Shown: positions 1 to 7,095 of the stretch, piece by piece
How the letters are laid out: every line of letters begins with the position of its first letter
Numbering within the stretch: position 1 is the stretch's first letter
Assembly (NCBI RefSeq): GCF_027107535.1
Contig: NZ_CP114283.1
Location: 6,324,001-6,388,000, forward strand
Direction of reading: 5' to 3'
DNA from: Streptomyces aurantiacus
GTDB taxonomy: Bacteria > Actinomycetota > Actinomycetes > Streptomycetales > Streptomycetaceae
DNA: 64,000 nt
The notes under the pieces: generated by a model
The model's input: only the letters and a program-made list of their open reading frames with translations
Told to the model about the DNA's origin: nothing
The model's database searches: none
Made by a program: the position numbers and the translations under genes

Positions 1-164
1 GCGGTGTGCGGGGGCGGGGTCTTCAGTACGTACCGGCTGCCGTCGGCGAGGAGCAGTTCCTCCACGGTGTTGTACGTCCCACCGCTGAGGGGACGACAAT
101 GGACGAGGCGGCCCGCGGAAACACCCGCGGCCTCCAGGATCCGTCCGGTCCGTTCCTCCGGCAT
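1..164 (-). CDS. Aminoglycoside phosphotransferase (APH)-like kinase, N-terminal part only
   Basis: Only the first 54 codons lie in the window; the gene runs off the left edge. The ATG is at 164 on the minus strand. The product starts MPEERTGRILEAAG and contains LSGGTYNTVEELLLADGSRY followed by VLKTPPP. This is the glycine-rich loop, the beta strands and the VLK lysine of the N-lobe of APH/choline-kinase-like phosphotransferases. Such proteins phosphorylate small hydroxylated molecules with ATP; the substrate cannot be told from the N-lobe. The family is clear from the sequence, but the rest, including the HxDxxxxN catalytic loop, is outside the window, so it is not known whether the gene is intact. 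Confidence 0.72.
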   Translation of the reverse strand, partial: MPEERTGRILEAAGVSAGRLVHCRPLSGGTYNTVEELLLADGSRYVLKTPPPHT

Positions 165-275
165 ACCGCCCCACCCCGCCCCGTCGCCCCGCCGAACCAC
201 GCCCCGGGCCGCAGCCCCGGTACAGGGTACGAAAGAGGGCGGCTCCACGTCTCGACGCTTCAAGAGGCGAGCGAA

Positions 276-331
276 GCGCGCCCCTTGAAGGGGCGGGGGG
301 AACTGCGCGCCCAGCCACGACGAACCCGCAC
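276..331 (+). repeat. Dispersed Streptomyces intergenic repeat, copy 1
   Basis: The sequence has a short GC hairpin head (CCCCTTGAAGGGG) followed by a conserved tail of the form GGGGAACTGCGCGCCCAGCC and ACGACGAACCCGCA. The same head-plus-tail arrangement recurs at 19511-19566 (opposite strand), 23151-23213 and 60936-61068, always between genes. The head may act as a terminator for genes ending nearby; here it lies between two gene starts, so that role is doubtful for this copy. Confidence 0.75.
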
Positions 332-392
332 CCGAGGCACAACGCCCCGCACCTCGACCCGCAACCCAGGCGGAGCGCATAGGCTCCGGCGC

Positions 393-779
393 ATGGAACA
401 GAGCGAGATCATCCTCCGAGCGATCGGTGTCCTGACGGAGACCCAGGAAATGGTGCGCAGGCTCAACGAGGACGCCGAGGTGGACATAGACGCCGGCGAG
501 GCCCAGCTGGGCAGACTGGTGACCGAGGTGTTCCCGTCGGTCGAGGTCCCCGGTGACGCGACCCCCGCCGAGGCGGGGCAGGCCGTCATCGACGCGCTGA
601 TGCCCGCGGCGATCTCGCTGGTGGGGGCGTTCGCCTTCCTGTTCTCGGAGCTCGCCGACATCCACGACACGGGCCGTTCCGAAATCAAGAGCACCGAGCT
701 TCTGCGCACCCTCGCCCTGAGGCTGTCGAACACGGACCCGAGCGCCGACTCCGGCGCGGAGCACGACGACGACGCGTAG
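393..779 (+). CDS. Conserved hypothetical protein, 128 aa
   Basis: The protein starts MEQSEIILRAIGVLTETQEM. It is acidic, largely helical by composition, and has one hydrophobic stretch at about residues 65-90 (DALMPAAISLVGAFAFLFSE) followed by a polar tail ending in EHDDDA. The ATG at 393 is preferred because upstream in-frame sequence is low-complexity and includes the dispersed repeat. I do not recognise the family. It is a single-gene unit, divergent from the phosphotransferase at the left edge, and is followed by a hairpin at 789-834. A single amphipathic or membrane-associated segment is possible, but no function can be assigned. Confidence 0.6.
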   Translation: MEQSEIILRAIGVLTETQEMVRRLNEDAEVDIDAGEAQLGRLVTEVFPSVEVPGDATPAEAGQAVIDALMPAAISLVGAFAFLFSELADIHDTGRSEIKSTELLRTLALRLSNTDPSADSGAEHDDDA

Positions 780-788
780 CGGTGCCCG

Positions 789-834
789 GCGACGACGGCG
801 GACCGCGGTGCGCCGACGCGCCGCCGTCCGTCGC
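789..834. terminator. Hairpin between convergent genes
   Basis: GCGACGACGGCGG pairs with CCGCCGTCCGTCGC across a GC-rich loop, with one bulge. It sits exactly between the convergent stop codons at 779 and 851, so it can serve both strands. There is no U-tract, as is usual for Streptomyces terminators. Confidence 0.5.
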
Positions 835-850
835 CCTTCCGGCCGGCCGG

Positions 851-1345
851 TCAGGATTGCAGGCGGTCCAGGAAGGCCGACAGATGGCCCGTCGTGCGGT
901 CGATCTGTTCCTCCACGGTGAGGCTCTCCTCGAAGCGTGATCCCGGACCGGGCAGCTTCTTGCCGCGTACGTAGAGGGAGCAGGCGAGGTCCGCGCACAT
1001 GTAGACGCCCACCGAGTTGCCCTCGCGCCCGGCCGTGCCCACCTTGCGTGCCGTCATGAGCGAGACGCCGTTCCCCGGGTGGGTGGTCAGACACAGCGAG
1101 CACATACTGCGGTGCAGGAAGCCCCGTTGCCGGGACGGGAAGCGCAGCGCCACGCCGACGAGCCGGCCGGACCGCTCGGTCACCAGATAGCTGCGGTCGG
1201 GTGCCCCGGGATCGCGCCAGCCGAGGAAGTCCAGGTCGTCCCACGGTCGTTCCTCCAGGTCCCGGGGTACAGCCAGCCTTTTCGCCTCTCCCTTGGAGCA
1301 GTTGACGAAGGAACCGCGGATGTCCTGCTCGGTGAGCGGCCTCAT
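851..1345 (-). CDS. FBP-type treble-clef zinc-finger protein (FusB-like, EF-G binding)
   Basis: A 164-residue protein beginning MRPLTEQDIRGSFVNCSKGE. The C-terminal half has the paired cysteines of the FBP zinc finger: CSLC at about residue 83 and CADLACSLYVRG near residue 118. Proteins of this family related to FusB/FusC bind elongation factor G on the ribosome and free it after translocation; in staphylococci this gives fusidic acid resistance, while the actinobacterial members are mostly uncharacterised. Family membership is read from the Cys spacing and the typical RGKKLPGPGSRFEESL segment; a role in translation is inferred. The gene is divergent from the FUSC-type gene at 1579, and the shared 233-bp region carries overlapping inverted repeats (1383-1415). 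Confidence 0.8.
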   Translation of the reverse strand: MRPLTEQDIRGSFVNCSKGEAKRLAVPRDLEERPWDDLDFLGWRDPGAPDRSYLVTERSGRLVGVALRFPSRQRGFLHRSMCSLCLTTHPGNGVSLMTARKVGTAGREGNSVGVYMCADLACSLYVRGKKLPGPGSRFEESLTVEEQIDRTTGHLSAFLDRLQS

Positions 1346-1382
1346 GGCGGGGTCTCCTGACGAGTCGTGGGCATTGGAGTCA

Positions 1383-1415
1383 AACCTAGGGTGACTAGGT
1401 TATGACCTAGCCTAA
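1383..1415. promoter_or_regulatory. Overlapping inverted repeats in divergent promoter, iron-box-like
   Basis: Two overlapping palindromes are visible: AACCTAG-GGTGA-CTAGGTT (1383-1401, perfect 7-bp arms) and CTAGGT-TATG-ACCTAG (1395-1410, perfect 6-bp arms), followed by CCTAA. On the minus strand the segment reads TTAGGCTAGGTCATAACCTA, whose left half matches the DtxR/IdeR-type box found at 4752-4770. The position between divergent starts at 1345 and 1579 suggests an operator for one or both genes. The exact regulator is inference. Confidence 0.5.
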
Positions 1416-1578
1416 GTAGCAGATCGACAGAGGGCCAATGGATTTTGGTTAAGCCACGAAGGGAGACAGTCGATCATGATGCCTCTCCTCCTGGGCAGCC
1501 CCGGGCGGCACCAGGCGCCCACGGAGCTGCATCCTCCGGATACGTTCGGTGCGGCCGTCGAACGGGAAGTGCCCAGGG

Positions 1579-2826
1579 ATGCGAGATGTACGTGAAGTGT
1601 GGGCTGCCGGCAGTGCCCAGGTGGCGAAGTGGCGCCAGGAGCCCGTGATCGTCCAGACGGTCCGATCGGCGGCGGCCGCGACGGTCGCGTACGTGGTCGC
1701 CCTGCGTTTCAGCCCCGAGGCCGCCCCGCTCACCGCTCCCCTGACCGCGCTCCTCGTCGTCCAGGTCACCCTCTACGCGACCCTCACCACCGGTGTGCGC
1801 CGCGTGAACGCCGTGGTGGCGGGTGTCCTCGTCGCCATCGGCTTCAGTGCTCTGGTGGGGCTGACCTGGTGGAGCCTGGGGCTGCTCATCCTGGCCTCGC
1901 TGGCCGTCGGGCACCTGGTGCGGGTCAGCGAGTTCGTGCCCGAGGTGGCGATCAGCGCGATGCTGGTCCTCGGTGTCACCCGGGTCGGCGACACGGCCTG
2001 GGCGCGGATCCTGGAGACGGTGATCGGGGCCGTGGTCGGGCTCGGCTGCAATCTGCTGTTCGCTCCCCCGGTGTGGGTCGGCGCCGCCGGGGAGTCCATC
2101 GAGGATCTGGCGCGCCGGATGCGGCGGTTGATGCTGCACGTCGGCGAGGAGGCGGCCGGCCGCACACGGGTGGCCGTCGCGGCCGCGAGGCTCCACGAGG
2201 CGCGGCAGCTCGACCACGACATCGTCGACGTGGACGCGGCCCTCAAGCAGGCCGAGGACAGTGTGCGGCTCAATCCGCGCGTGCGGGAGGGGCTGTTGCA
2301 CCGGGTCGTCCTGCGCACCGGCCTCGACACGCTGGAGATCTGCACGGTGGTGCTGCGGGTGCTCGCCCGTACCCTCACCGACCTCTCGAAGGAGCGCGCC
2401 CCCGAGCCGTTGTTCGAGCCGGGGACCGGGGCGGCCTTCGAACAGCTCCTGTCCGAGGTCGGTGACGCGGTGGTCAGTTTCGCCGTGCTGGTCACCACCG
2501 ACGTCAGCCGCAGCGCGGAGTCGGCGGAGGCCCGGCTCGCCTCGGAACTCACCGCGGCGACCGCCACCCGCGACAAACTGGCCCAGCTCCTGCTGGAGGA
2601 GGTGCAGCGGGACGCACGTCAGTGGCAGTTGTACGGGGCCGTACTGACCGAGGTGACCCGGATGCTCGACGAACTCGACATGGAGCACCGCTCGCGCCGG
2701 CTCCTGGAGGAACTGGACCGCTGCACACGTGAACAGCGCGAGCGCATGCCCCGGCTCGACCGCCTCGGCCGGCGCCTGCGTCCCTCACGGCGGAACCGGC
2801 CGGCCCCGTCGAGTCGTGCTACGTGA
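1579..2826 (+). CDS. FUSC/aromatic acid exporter-like (DUF939-type) membrane protein
   Basis: A 415-residue protein. Residues about 15-165 form several closely spaced hydrophobic segments (for example APLTALLVVQVTLYATLTTG and LGLLILASLAVGHLV), followed by a long soluble helical domain rich in Arg, Glu and Leu (about 170-400). That layout, and the TGVRRVNAVVAGVLVAIGFS region, fit the FUSC/ArAE superfamily of bacterial exporters for aromatic or fusaric acids. I chose the ATG at 1579, which has a GGGAAG sequence upstream; an in-frame GTG at 1549 is the alternative. No membrane-fusion partner is adjacent, as expected in a monoderm. The transported substrate is unknown. Confidence 0.75.
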   Translation: MRDVREVWAAGSAQVAKWRQEPVIVQTVRSAAAATVAYVVALRFSPEAAPLTAPLTALLVVQVTLYATLTTGVRRVNAVVAGVLVAIGFSALVGLTWWSLGLLILASLAVGHLVRVSEFVPEVAISAMLVLGVTRVGDTAWARILETVIGAVVGLGCNLLFAPPVWVGAAGESIEDLARRMRRLMLHVGEEAAGRTRVAVAAARLHEARQLDHDIVDVDAALKQAEDSVRLNPRVREGLLHRVVLRTGLDTLEICTVVLRVLARTLTDLSKERAPEPLFEPGTGAAFEQLLSEVGDAVVSFAVLVTTDVSRSAESAEARLASELTAATATRDKLAQLLLEEVQRDARQWQLYGAVLTEVTRMLDELDMEHRSRRLLEELDRCTREQRERMPRLDRLGRRLRPSRRNRPAPSSRAT

Positions 2827-2902
2827 CGTACTGAGCGCCGTGTGACGTGTCTGCACGGCGACGGCTGGGCGACGTGCCCACGCGGAGACAAGGGGAGTAC
2901 GG

Positions 2903-3979
2903 ATGGCCGACGGCACCGTGCGGATCGACGGGAACACACTGCTGCTGCCGGGTGGGGTGCGGGTCCGGTTCATCCGCACCCTGCGCCTGCCCGAGACGGG
3001 TACGCACGCACTGCCTCCGGGGCTCGGCGATTTTCCCCTGCGACGCGTGGAGGACTACCCGGACACGGTGCCCGCCGAGTGGCTGGCGCGCGGTGGAGTG
3101 ATGCTGCCGGTGTACCTGCGCGAGGCGATGTGGCTGAGCTTCGGCGGCACGACGGAACCCGCCGCCCTTCAGGTGGGTGTCGGCAAGGTGTGTGCGGTCT
3201 CCGGCAAGCCGTGGAGTTCCCGGCCGGCGCGGGACCCGCAGAACTATGTGGTGCTGCCCCGTCAGCCGTGGCTCGACGGCATCAACTCGGGGAAGGGCAC
3301 GGTCCGTCAGTTCGTGGCGGTCCCGCTCGGCCTGGGTGCCACCGTCGAGGGCCAGGTCACCGGCGAGGAGGTGTGGGGCGGCGTACAGCTGCAGTCGTTC
3401 CCGCTGAAGGAGGCCGCACTGCACGCGTGGCGTGAGGAGCAGCGCCGGCTGGCGGAGGCGGCCGCGCGTCACCGGAGCATGTCGGCGACGGGCGGCTACG
3501 GTGCCGCGGTTCCCATGGCGGCCCCGATGGCCGCGCCCGGTGCCATGCCGCGGCCGGGTGGAACGGCGGGCGCCCCGGCGGCCGCCCCCCGGGCCGCGGC
3601 GGCGATGGGCCTGGGTGTCGGCGGTTCGATGCGCCAGGAGGTCTACCAGGACGACCGCCCGCTGTCCGACTGGTCGACCACCGCGGCCGGCCGTGTCTTC
3701 GTGCACCTCGTGACCCCGCCCGAGTGGCGGCGCATCACCGGTGAGGCTCCTCCGCCGTCTCCCGTGGACCGCGCGGCCTACACCCGTGCGGGGCTGCCCT
3801 GGTTCGACTACTACGACCAGGACGCCGCGGATCTCGACCCCACGGACGCGCTCGGCGCGGTCGCGCCGGTCGGCGACTGGATCGGCGACGACCACACCCC
3901 GTGGCAGCCGCCGTCGCCCCAGCAGGTCAAGCCGCTGGGTGACGCGCCGGGCAAGCCGGTCGGTGACGGGGACTGGTGA
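2903..3979 (+). CDS. Conserved actinobacterial protein of unknown function, 358 aa
   Basis: The ATG at 2903 follows an AGGGGAG ribosome binding site. The product starts MADGTVRIDGNTLLLPGGVR. The N-terminal half (about 1-180) looks like a folded beta-rich domain with repeated references to a product or ligand surface (PVYLREAMWLSFGG, WGGVQLQSFPLK). A low-complexity Ala/Gly/Met/Pro linker spans about 200-240, and a second conserved part with WRRITGEAPP and PWFDYYDQD follows. The arrangement resembles integral structural proteins of unknown role that are common in Streptomyces. No signal peptide, membrane segment or catalytic motif is visible. It follows the FUSC gene by 76 bp and may be co-transcribed with it. 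Function not assigned. Confidence 0.6.
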   Translation: MADGTVRIDGNTLLLPGGVRVRFIRTLRLPETGTHALPPGLGDFPLRRVEDYPDTVPAEWLARGGVMLPVYLREAMWLSFGGTTEPAALQVGVGKVCAVSGKPWSSRPARDPQNYVVLPRQPWLDGINSGKGTVRQFVAVPLGLGATVEGQVTGEEVWGGVQLQSFPLKEAALHAWREEQRRLAEAAARHRSMSATGGYGAAVPMAAPMAAPGAMPRPGGTAGAPAAAPRAAAAMGLGVGGSMRQEVYQDDRPLSDWSTTAAGRVFVHLVTPPEWRRITGEAPPPSPVDRAAYTRAGLPWFDYYDQDAADLDPTDALGAVAPVGDWIGDDHTPWQPPSPQQVKPLGDAPGKPVGDGDW

Positions 3980-3993
3980 CCCCTGCCGCCGTT

Positions 3994-4024
3994 CGCGACG
4001 GGTGCGTTCGCGTCACCCGTCGCG
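3994..4024. terminator. Bidirectional terminator hairpin
   Basis: CGCGACGGGTG and CACCCGTCGCG form a perfect 11-bp stem around a 9-nt loop. It lies between the convergent genes ending at 3979 and 4013 and overlaps the stop codon of the DUF2470 gene. Confidence 0.7.
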
Positions 4025-4738
4025 TTCCGTGCGCTGCCGCTGCAACGCACGCGGGCAACTCGCGGCGCTCGCCTGCGTGAGCAGGACGTGCATGCGCTCG
4101 GTGAGCTGCCCGACGTCGTCCGCGGGCCGGTGGAAGGCCAGCCGCACGTCGCCGTGGCCGCGGGCGCGCTCGATGCGCAGTGTCAGTCCGTGGCGGTCGA
4201 CGGCGAGCGGCTGGACCCGGACGGCGCCGTGCAGACTGTCCCGTTCGACGAGGCGGGTCAGCCGCTCGACGGCGTCCGGGTGGGAGTCGGCCAGGTGCGT
4301 GAGCAGCTGCGCCTCCGCGAGGGCCAGCGGATCGGGCTCGGCCGCGGCGAACTCGCCGAGGTCGACGACGACCGCCCCACCGGGCTCGCGCAGCACGGCG
4401 CGCGTGGGGTGGAAGACCAGATGTCCGTCCTCGGGGGCGAACCAGCCCGCCATCCACAGGCGCGCGCGGATCCGGTTGCGTACGGGGACGGGCGCGACGT
4501 CGGCGAACTCGAGGACGGCGGACGGCTCTCCGCGTGGCGCGCAGATCGCCGCCGTGGTGAGCATGCTGTCGTCCGGCAGGTGCAGGAGCACCCGGCCGTC
4601 CTCGGCGACGGTGTGTACGCCGATGAACTCCTCCCGGCCGCCTTCCGCGGTCACCGCGCAGGACCACGCCGCGGCGAGCACCGACCGGGCACGCTGCGCC
4701 GTGGTCGGCGCGGCCGTCCAGCTGTGACGGTCACCCAT
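4013..4738 (-). CDS. DUF2470 domain protein, probable iron-regulated heme-related protein
   Basis: A 241-residue protein. The N-terminal half resembles a split-barrel flavin-reductase or pyridoxamine-oxidase-like fold (VTAEGGREEFIGVHTVAEDG, VLLHLPDDSMLTTAA). The C-terminal half has the DUF2470/HugZ signature PDPLALAEAQLLTHLADSHP. HugZ-type proteins bind and degrade heme in iron acquisition; the link of this member to heme is inference. Support comes from regulation: a near-perfect DtxR/IdeR-type iron box at 4752-4770 lies 13 bp upstream of the ATG at 4738, so the gene should be repressed when iron is plentiful. It stands alone between a terminator hairpin and a TetR gene on the same strand. 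Confidence 0.75.
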   Translation of the reverse strand: MGDRHSWTAAPTTAQRARSVLAAAWSCAVTAEGGREEFIGVHTVAEDGRVLLHLPDDSMLTTAAICAPRGEPSAVLEFADVAPVPVRNRIRARLWMAGWFAPEDGHLVFHPTRAVLREPGGAVVVDLGEFAAAEPDPLALAEAQLLTHLADSHPDAVERLTRLVERDSLHGAVRVQPLAVDRHGLTLRIERARGHGDVRLAFHRPADDVGQLTERMHVLLTQASAASCPRALQRQRTERDG

Positions 4739-4751
4739 CCCAAAACCTCCC

Positions 4752-4770
4752 TTAGGTAAGCCTTGCCTAA
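4752..4770. promoter_or_regulatory. Iron box (DmdR/IdeR/DtxR-type operator)
   Basis: The 19-bp sequence TTAGGTAAGCCTTGCCTAA has two 9-bp arms around a central C with one mismatch and matches the known actinobacterial iron-box consensus. It is placed directly upstream of the DUF2470 start at 4738, where a bound repressor would block transcription under iron-rich conditions. Confidence 0.85.
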
Positions 4771-4836
4771 CCTACCGAAGTTCGGGGTGTACGCCAACCA
4801 CGCGGCGCCGACGACGACACCTTTGTAACGACGAGT

Positions 4837-5445
4837 TCACCGAGTGACGGCTCCCAGCAGCGCCCGTGCGCACAGCTCGCGCACCTGGTCCCGGGAGAGA
4901 CCCGGTTCCTTGAGCCACTCCAGACAGGCGGCCGCCATGAAGGCCAGCCAGCCCCGCACGGCGATCCGCAGCGCCGGCAGGTCCTCCTCGGTCCACGCGG
5001 TCTCGGGGTCCGCAGCCAGCGCTTCGAGGATCTGCCGCTGCTGGGCGGCGAGCGTCTCCCGGTACACCTTCCGGACGGCCTGGTCCCCCGCCGCCTCCGC
5101 CCGGTGGAAGGCGCGGAAGCCGTGCGCGTGCTTCTCGACGTACTCCAGGAAGGTGTCGAGCCCCGCGTCGATCTGCTCCCGCACGGGGACCCCGGGCACG
5201 GCGGCGGTGACCCGCAGCATCCGCTCGCTCTCGCGCTCCACGACGGCCGCGAAGAAGTCCCGCTTGGTCGGGAAGTAGTGGTACAGCAACCCCCGGGAGA
5301 CGCCCGCGAGTTCGGCGACCTGCTCGATCCAGACGTCGTCGTACGGGCTCTCCGAGAACAGGCGCGCGCCGACCGTGAGCAGTTGTTCCCGCCGCTCCGC
5401 CGTGCTGAGCCGACGGCGCGTGCGCTCCCCCTGGTTGGCGGCCAT
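4837..5445 (-). CDS. TetR/AcrR family transcriptional regulator
   Basis: A 202-residue protein. Residues about 13-60 form a TetR DNA-binding domain: RREQLLTVGARLFSESPYDD, then VWIEQVAELAGVSRGLLYHY with FPTKRDFF, the typical helix-turn-helix ending in YxYFPxK. The C-terminal ligand domain is all-helical and about 140 residues long, the usual size. It is divergent from the P450 gene at 5554 with a 108-bp shared promoter, so it probably represses that gene and itself. The pairing recalls the TetR-type repressor BM3R1 beside CYP102A1 in Bacillus megaterium. Its ligand is unknown; fatty acids would be the first guess by analogy. Confidence 0.85.
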   Translation of the reverse strand: MAANQGERTRRRLSTAERREQLLTVGARLFSESPYDDVWIEQVAELAGVSRGLLYHYFPTKRDFFAAVVERESERMLRVTAAVPGVPVREQIDAGLDTFLEYVEKHAHGFRAFHRAEAAGDQAVRKVYRETLAAQQRQILEALAADPETAWTEEDLPALRIAVRGWLAFMAAACLEWLKEPGLSRDQVRELCARALLGAVTR

Positions 5446-5458
5446 GCCCGCACCTTAC

Positions 5459-5473
5459 TTGACGTCGGTTCAA
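5459..5473. promoter_or_regulatory. Candidate TetR operator in divergent promoter
   Basis: TTGACGTCGGTTCAA has short inverted arms (TTGA...TCAA, with an inner C/G pair) and lies between the divergent starts at 5445 and 5554, 14 bp from the TetR start. The symmetry is weak, so this is a candidate only. Confidence 0.25.
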
Positions 5474-5553
5474 CAGCGGGATCACACTGGCGGACGCTAT
5501 TGAATTCGCGTACAACAAGCCCAACCGGCCGACGGCACAGGGGAGATGGCGTG

Positions 5554-7095
5554 ATGGCGGGCACGGACAAGAACATGCCGGTGAAGGGGTTCCGCAGCGC
5601 CGAGCTGGGCTGGCCCGAGCTGCACCGCATCCCGCGTCCGCCGTACCGCGTGCCCCTGGTCGGGGACGCCCTCGGGACCAACCTCCGTACGCCGTTGCAG
5701 GATTCGCTGGCCGTCGGGCGAAGGCTCGGACCGATCTTCCGGCGCAAGGGGTTCGGCAAGGAGATCGTCTTCGTGTGGGGCTCGGAGCTGGCGGGCGAGC
5801 TGGCGGACGAGTCCCGGTTCGCCAAGCACGTGGGCCTGGGAGTCGCCAACCTCCGGCCCGTCGCGGGGGACGGCCTCTTCACGGCGTACAACCACGAGCC
5901 GAACTGGCAGCTGGCGCACGACGTGCTGGCGCCCGGCTTCAGCCGCGAGGCCATGGAGGGCTACCACGCGATGATGCTGGCCGTGGCCGCCCGGCTGACG
6001 GACCGCTGGGACGGCGAACAGGCCGCGGGACGGGCCGTCGACGTACCAGGTGACATGACGAAGCTGACGCTGGAGACGATCGCCCGCACCGGCTTCGGCC
6101 ACGACTTCGACTCCTTCGAACGCACCCGGCCCCACCCCTTCGTCACGGCCATGGTGGGCGCCCTGCTGTACGCGCAGCGCCTCAACGTCGTGCCCGTGCC
6201 GCTGGCGCCGGTGCTGATGCGTGCGGCCACCCGCCGCAACGCGGCCGACGTGGCGCTTCTCAACCGCACGGTGGACGCCGTGGTCGAGGCCCGGCTCGGC
6301 GGCCCGGCCGGGGAGGGCGACCTGCTGGACCGGATGCTGGAGACCGCCCATCCGGAGACCGGGGAGCGACTCACGCCCGAGAACGTCCGCCGTCAGGTCA
6401 TCACCTTCCTGATCGCGGGCCACGAGACGACGTCCGGCGCGCTCTCCTTCGCCCTGCACTACCTCGCGCGGCACCCCGAGATCGCCGCCCGGGCCCGCGC
6501 CGAGGTGGACCGCGTCTGGGGAGACACCCCGGAACCGGCCTACGACCAGGTCGCCAGACTTCGGTACGTGCGGCGCGTGCTCGACGAGTCGCTGCGGCTG
6601 TGGCCGACGGCACCCGCCTTCGCGCGCGAGGCCCGCGAGGACACGGTCCTGGGCGGTGTCCATCCGATGCGCCCGGGCGCGTGGGCCCTGGTCCTGATCC
6701 CGCTGCTGCACCGCGATCCCGAGGCCTGGGGGCCCGACGCGGAGAGGTTCGATCCGGATCGTTTCGAGCCGGGGGCGATACGGGCCCGGCCCGCCCACAC
6801 CTTCAAGCCGTTCGGCACGGGTGCCCGGGCGTGCATCGGGCGGCAGTTCGCGCTGCACGAGGCGACCCTCGTCCTGGGACTGCTCCTGCGCCGGTACGAG
6901 CTGCGGCCGGATCCCGCGTACCGGCTGCGGGTCGCCGAACGGCTCACGCTGATGCCGGAGGGGCTGACGCTGCGCCTGGACCGGCGCTCGCCCGCCGCAC
7001 CCGCGAAGCCTCAGGCCCCAGGGGCGCGGCCCGCGCGGGACGTGCCCCAAGGTGCGCGGGCCTCAGGGTGTCCAGTGACCGGGGCGGATGAATGA
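5554..7095 (+). CDS. Stand-alone CYP102 (P450 BM3-like) cytochrome P450 heme domain
   Basis: A 513-residue P450. The oxygen-binding I-helix motif AGHETTSG is at residues 288-295, ExxR at E345-R348, and the heme-thiolate loop FKPFGTGARACIG at 417-429 with Cys427. Long stretches match the fatty-acid hydroxylase P450 BM3 heme domain almost word for word, for example the THEKNW-like NHEPNWQLAHD region, SREAMEGYHAMM, LPWTAPAF-like LRLWPTAPAF and RQFALHEATLVLG. In BM3 a reductase domain follows; here the protein ends about 60 residues after the heme domain in a Pro/Ala-rich tail, so electrons must come from a separate partner, and no ferredoxin or reductase gene is adjacent. Fatty-acid hydroxylation is inferred. 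ATG 5554 has GGGGAGA upstream; a GTG lies one codon before. The 3' end overlaps the convergent gene by 33 bp. Confidence 0.9.
   Translation: MAGTDKNMPVKGFRSAELGWPELHRIPRPPYRVPLVGDALGTNLRTPLQDSLAVGRRLGPIFRRKGFGKEIVFVWGSELAGELADESRFAKHVGLGVANLRPVAGDGLFTAYNHEPNWQLAHDVLAPGFSREAMEGYHAMMLAVAARLTDRWDGEQAAGRAVDVPGDMTKLTLETIARTGFGHDFDSFERTRPHPFVTAMVGALLYAQRLNVVPVPLAPVLMRAATRRNAADVALLNRTVDAVVEARLGGPAGEGDLLDRMLETAHPETGERLTPENVRRQVITFLIAGHETTSGALSFALHYLARHPEIAARARAEVDRVWGDTPEPAYDQVARLRYVRRVLDESLRLWPTAPAFAREAREDTVLGGVHPMRPGAWALVLIPLLHRDPEAWGPDAERFDPDRFEPGAIRARPAHTFKPFGTGARACIGRQFALHEATLVLGLLLRRYELRPDPAYRLRVAERLTLMPEGLTLRLDRRSPAAPAKPQAPGARPARDVPQGARASGCPVTGADE

Noticed and set aside
1474..2688. 404-codon minus-strand open frame opposite the FUSC gene
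   Set aside because: No recognisable domain, and the plus strand encodes membrane spans in a known layout.
5497..7050. 517-codon minus-strand open frame opposite the P450 gene
   Set aside because: Shadow frame; the P450 motifs on the plus strand are decisive.
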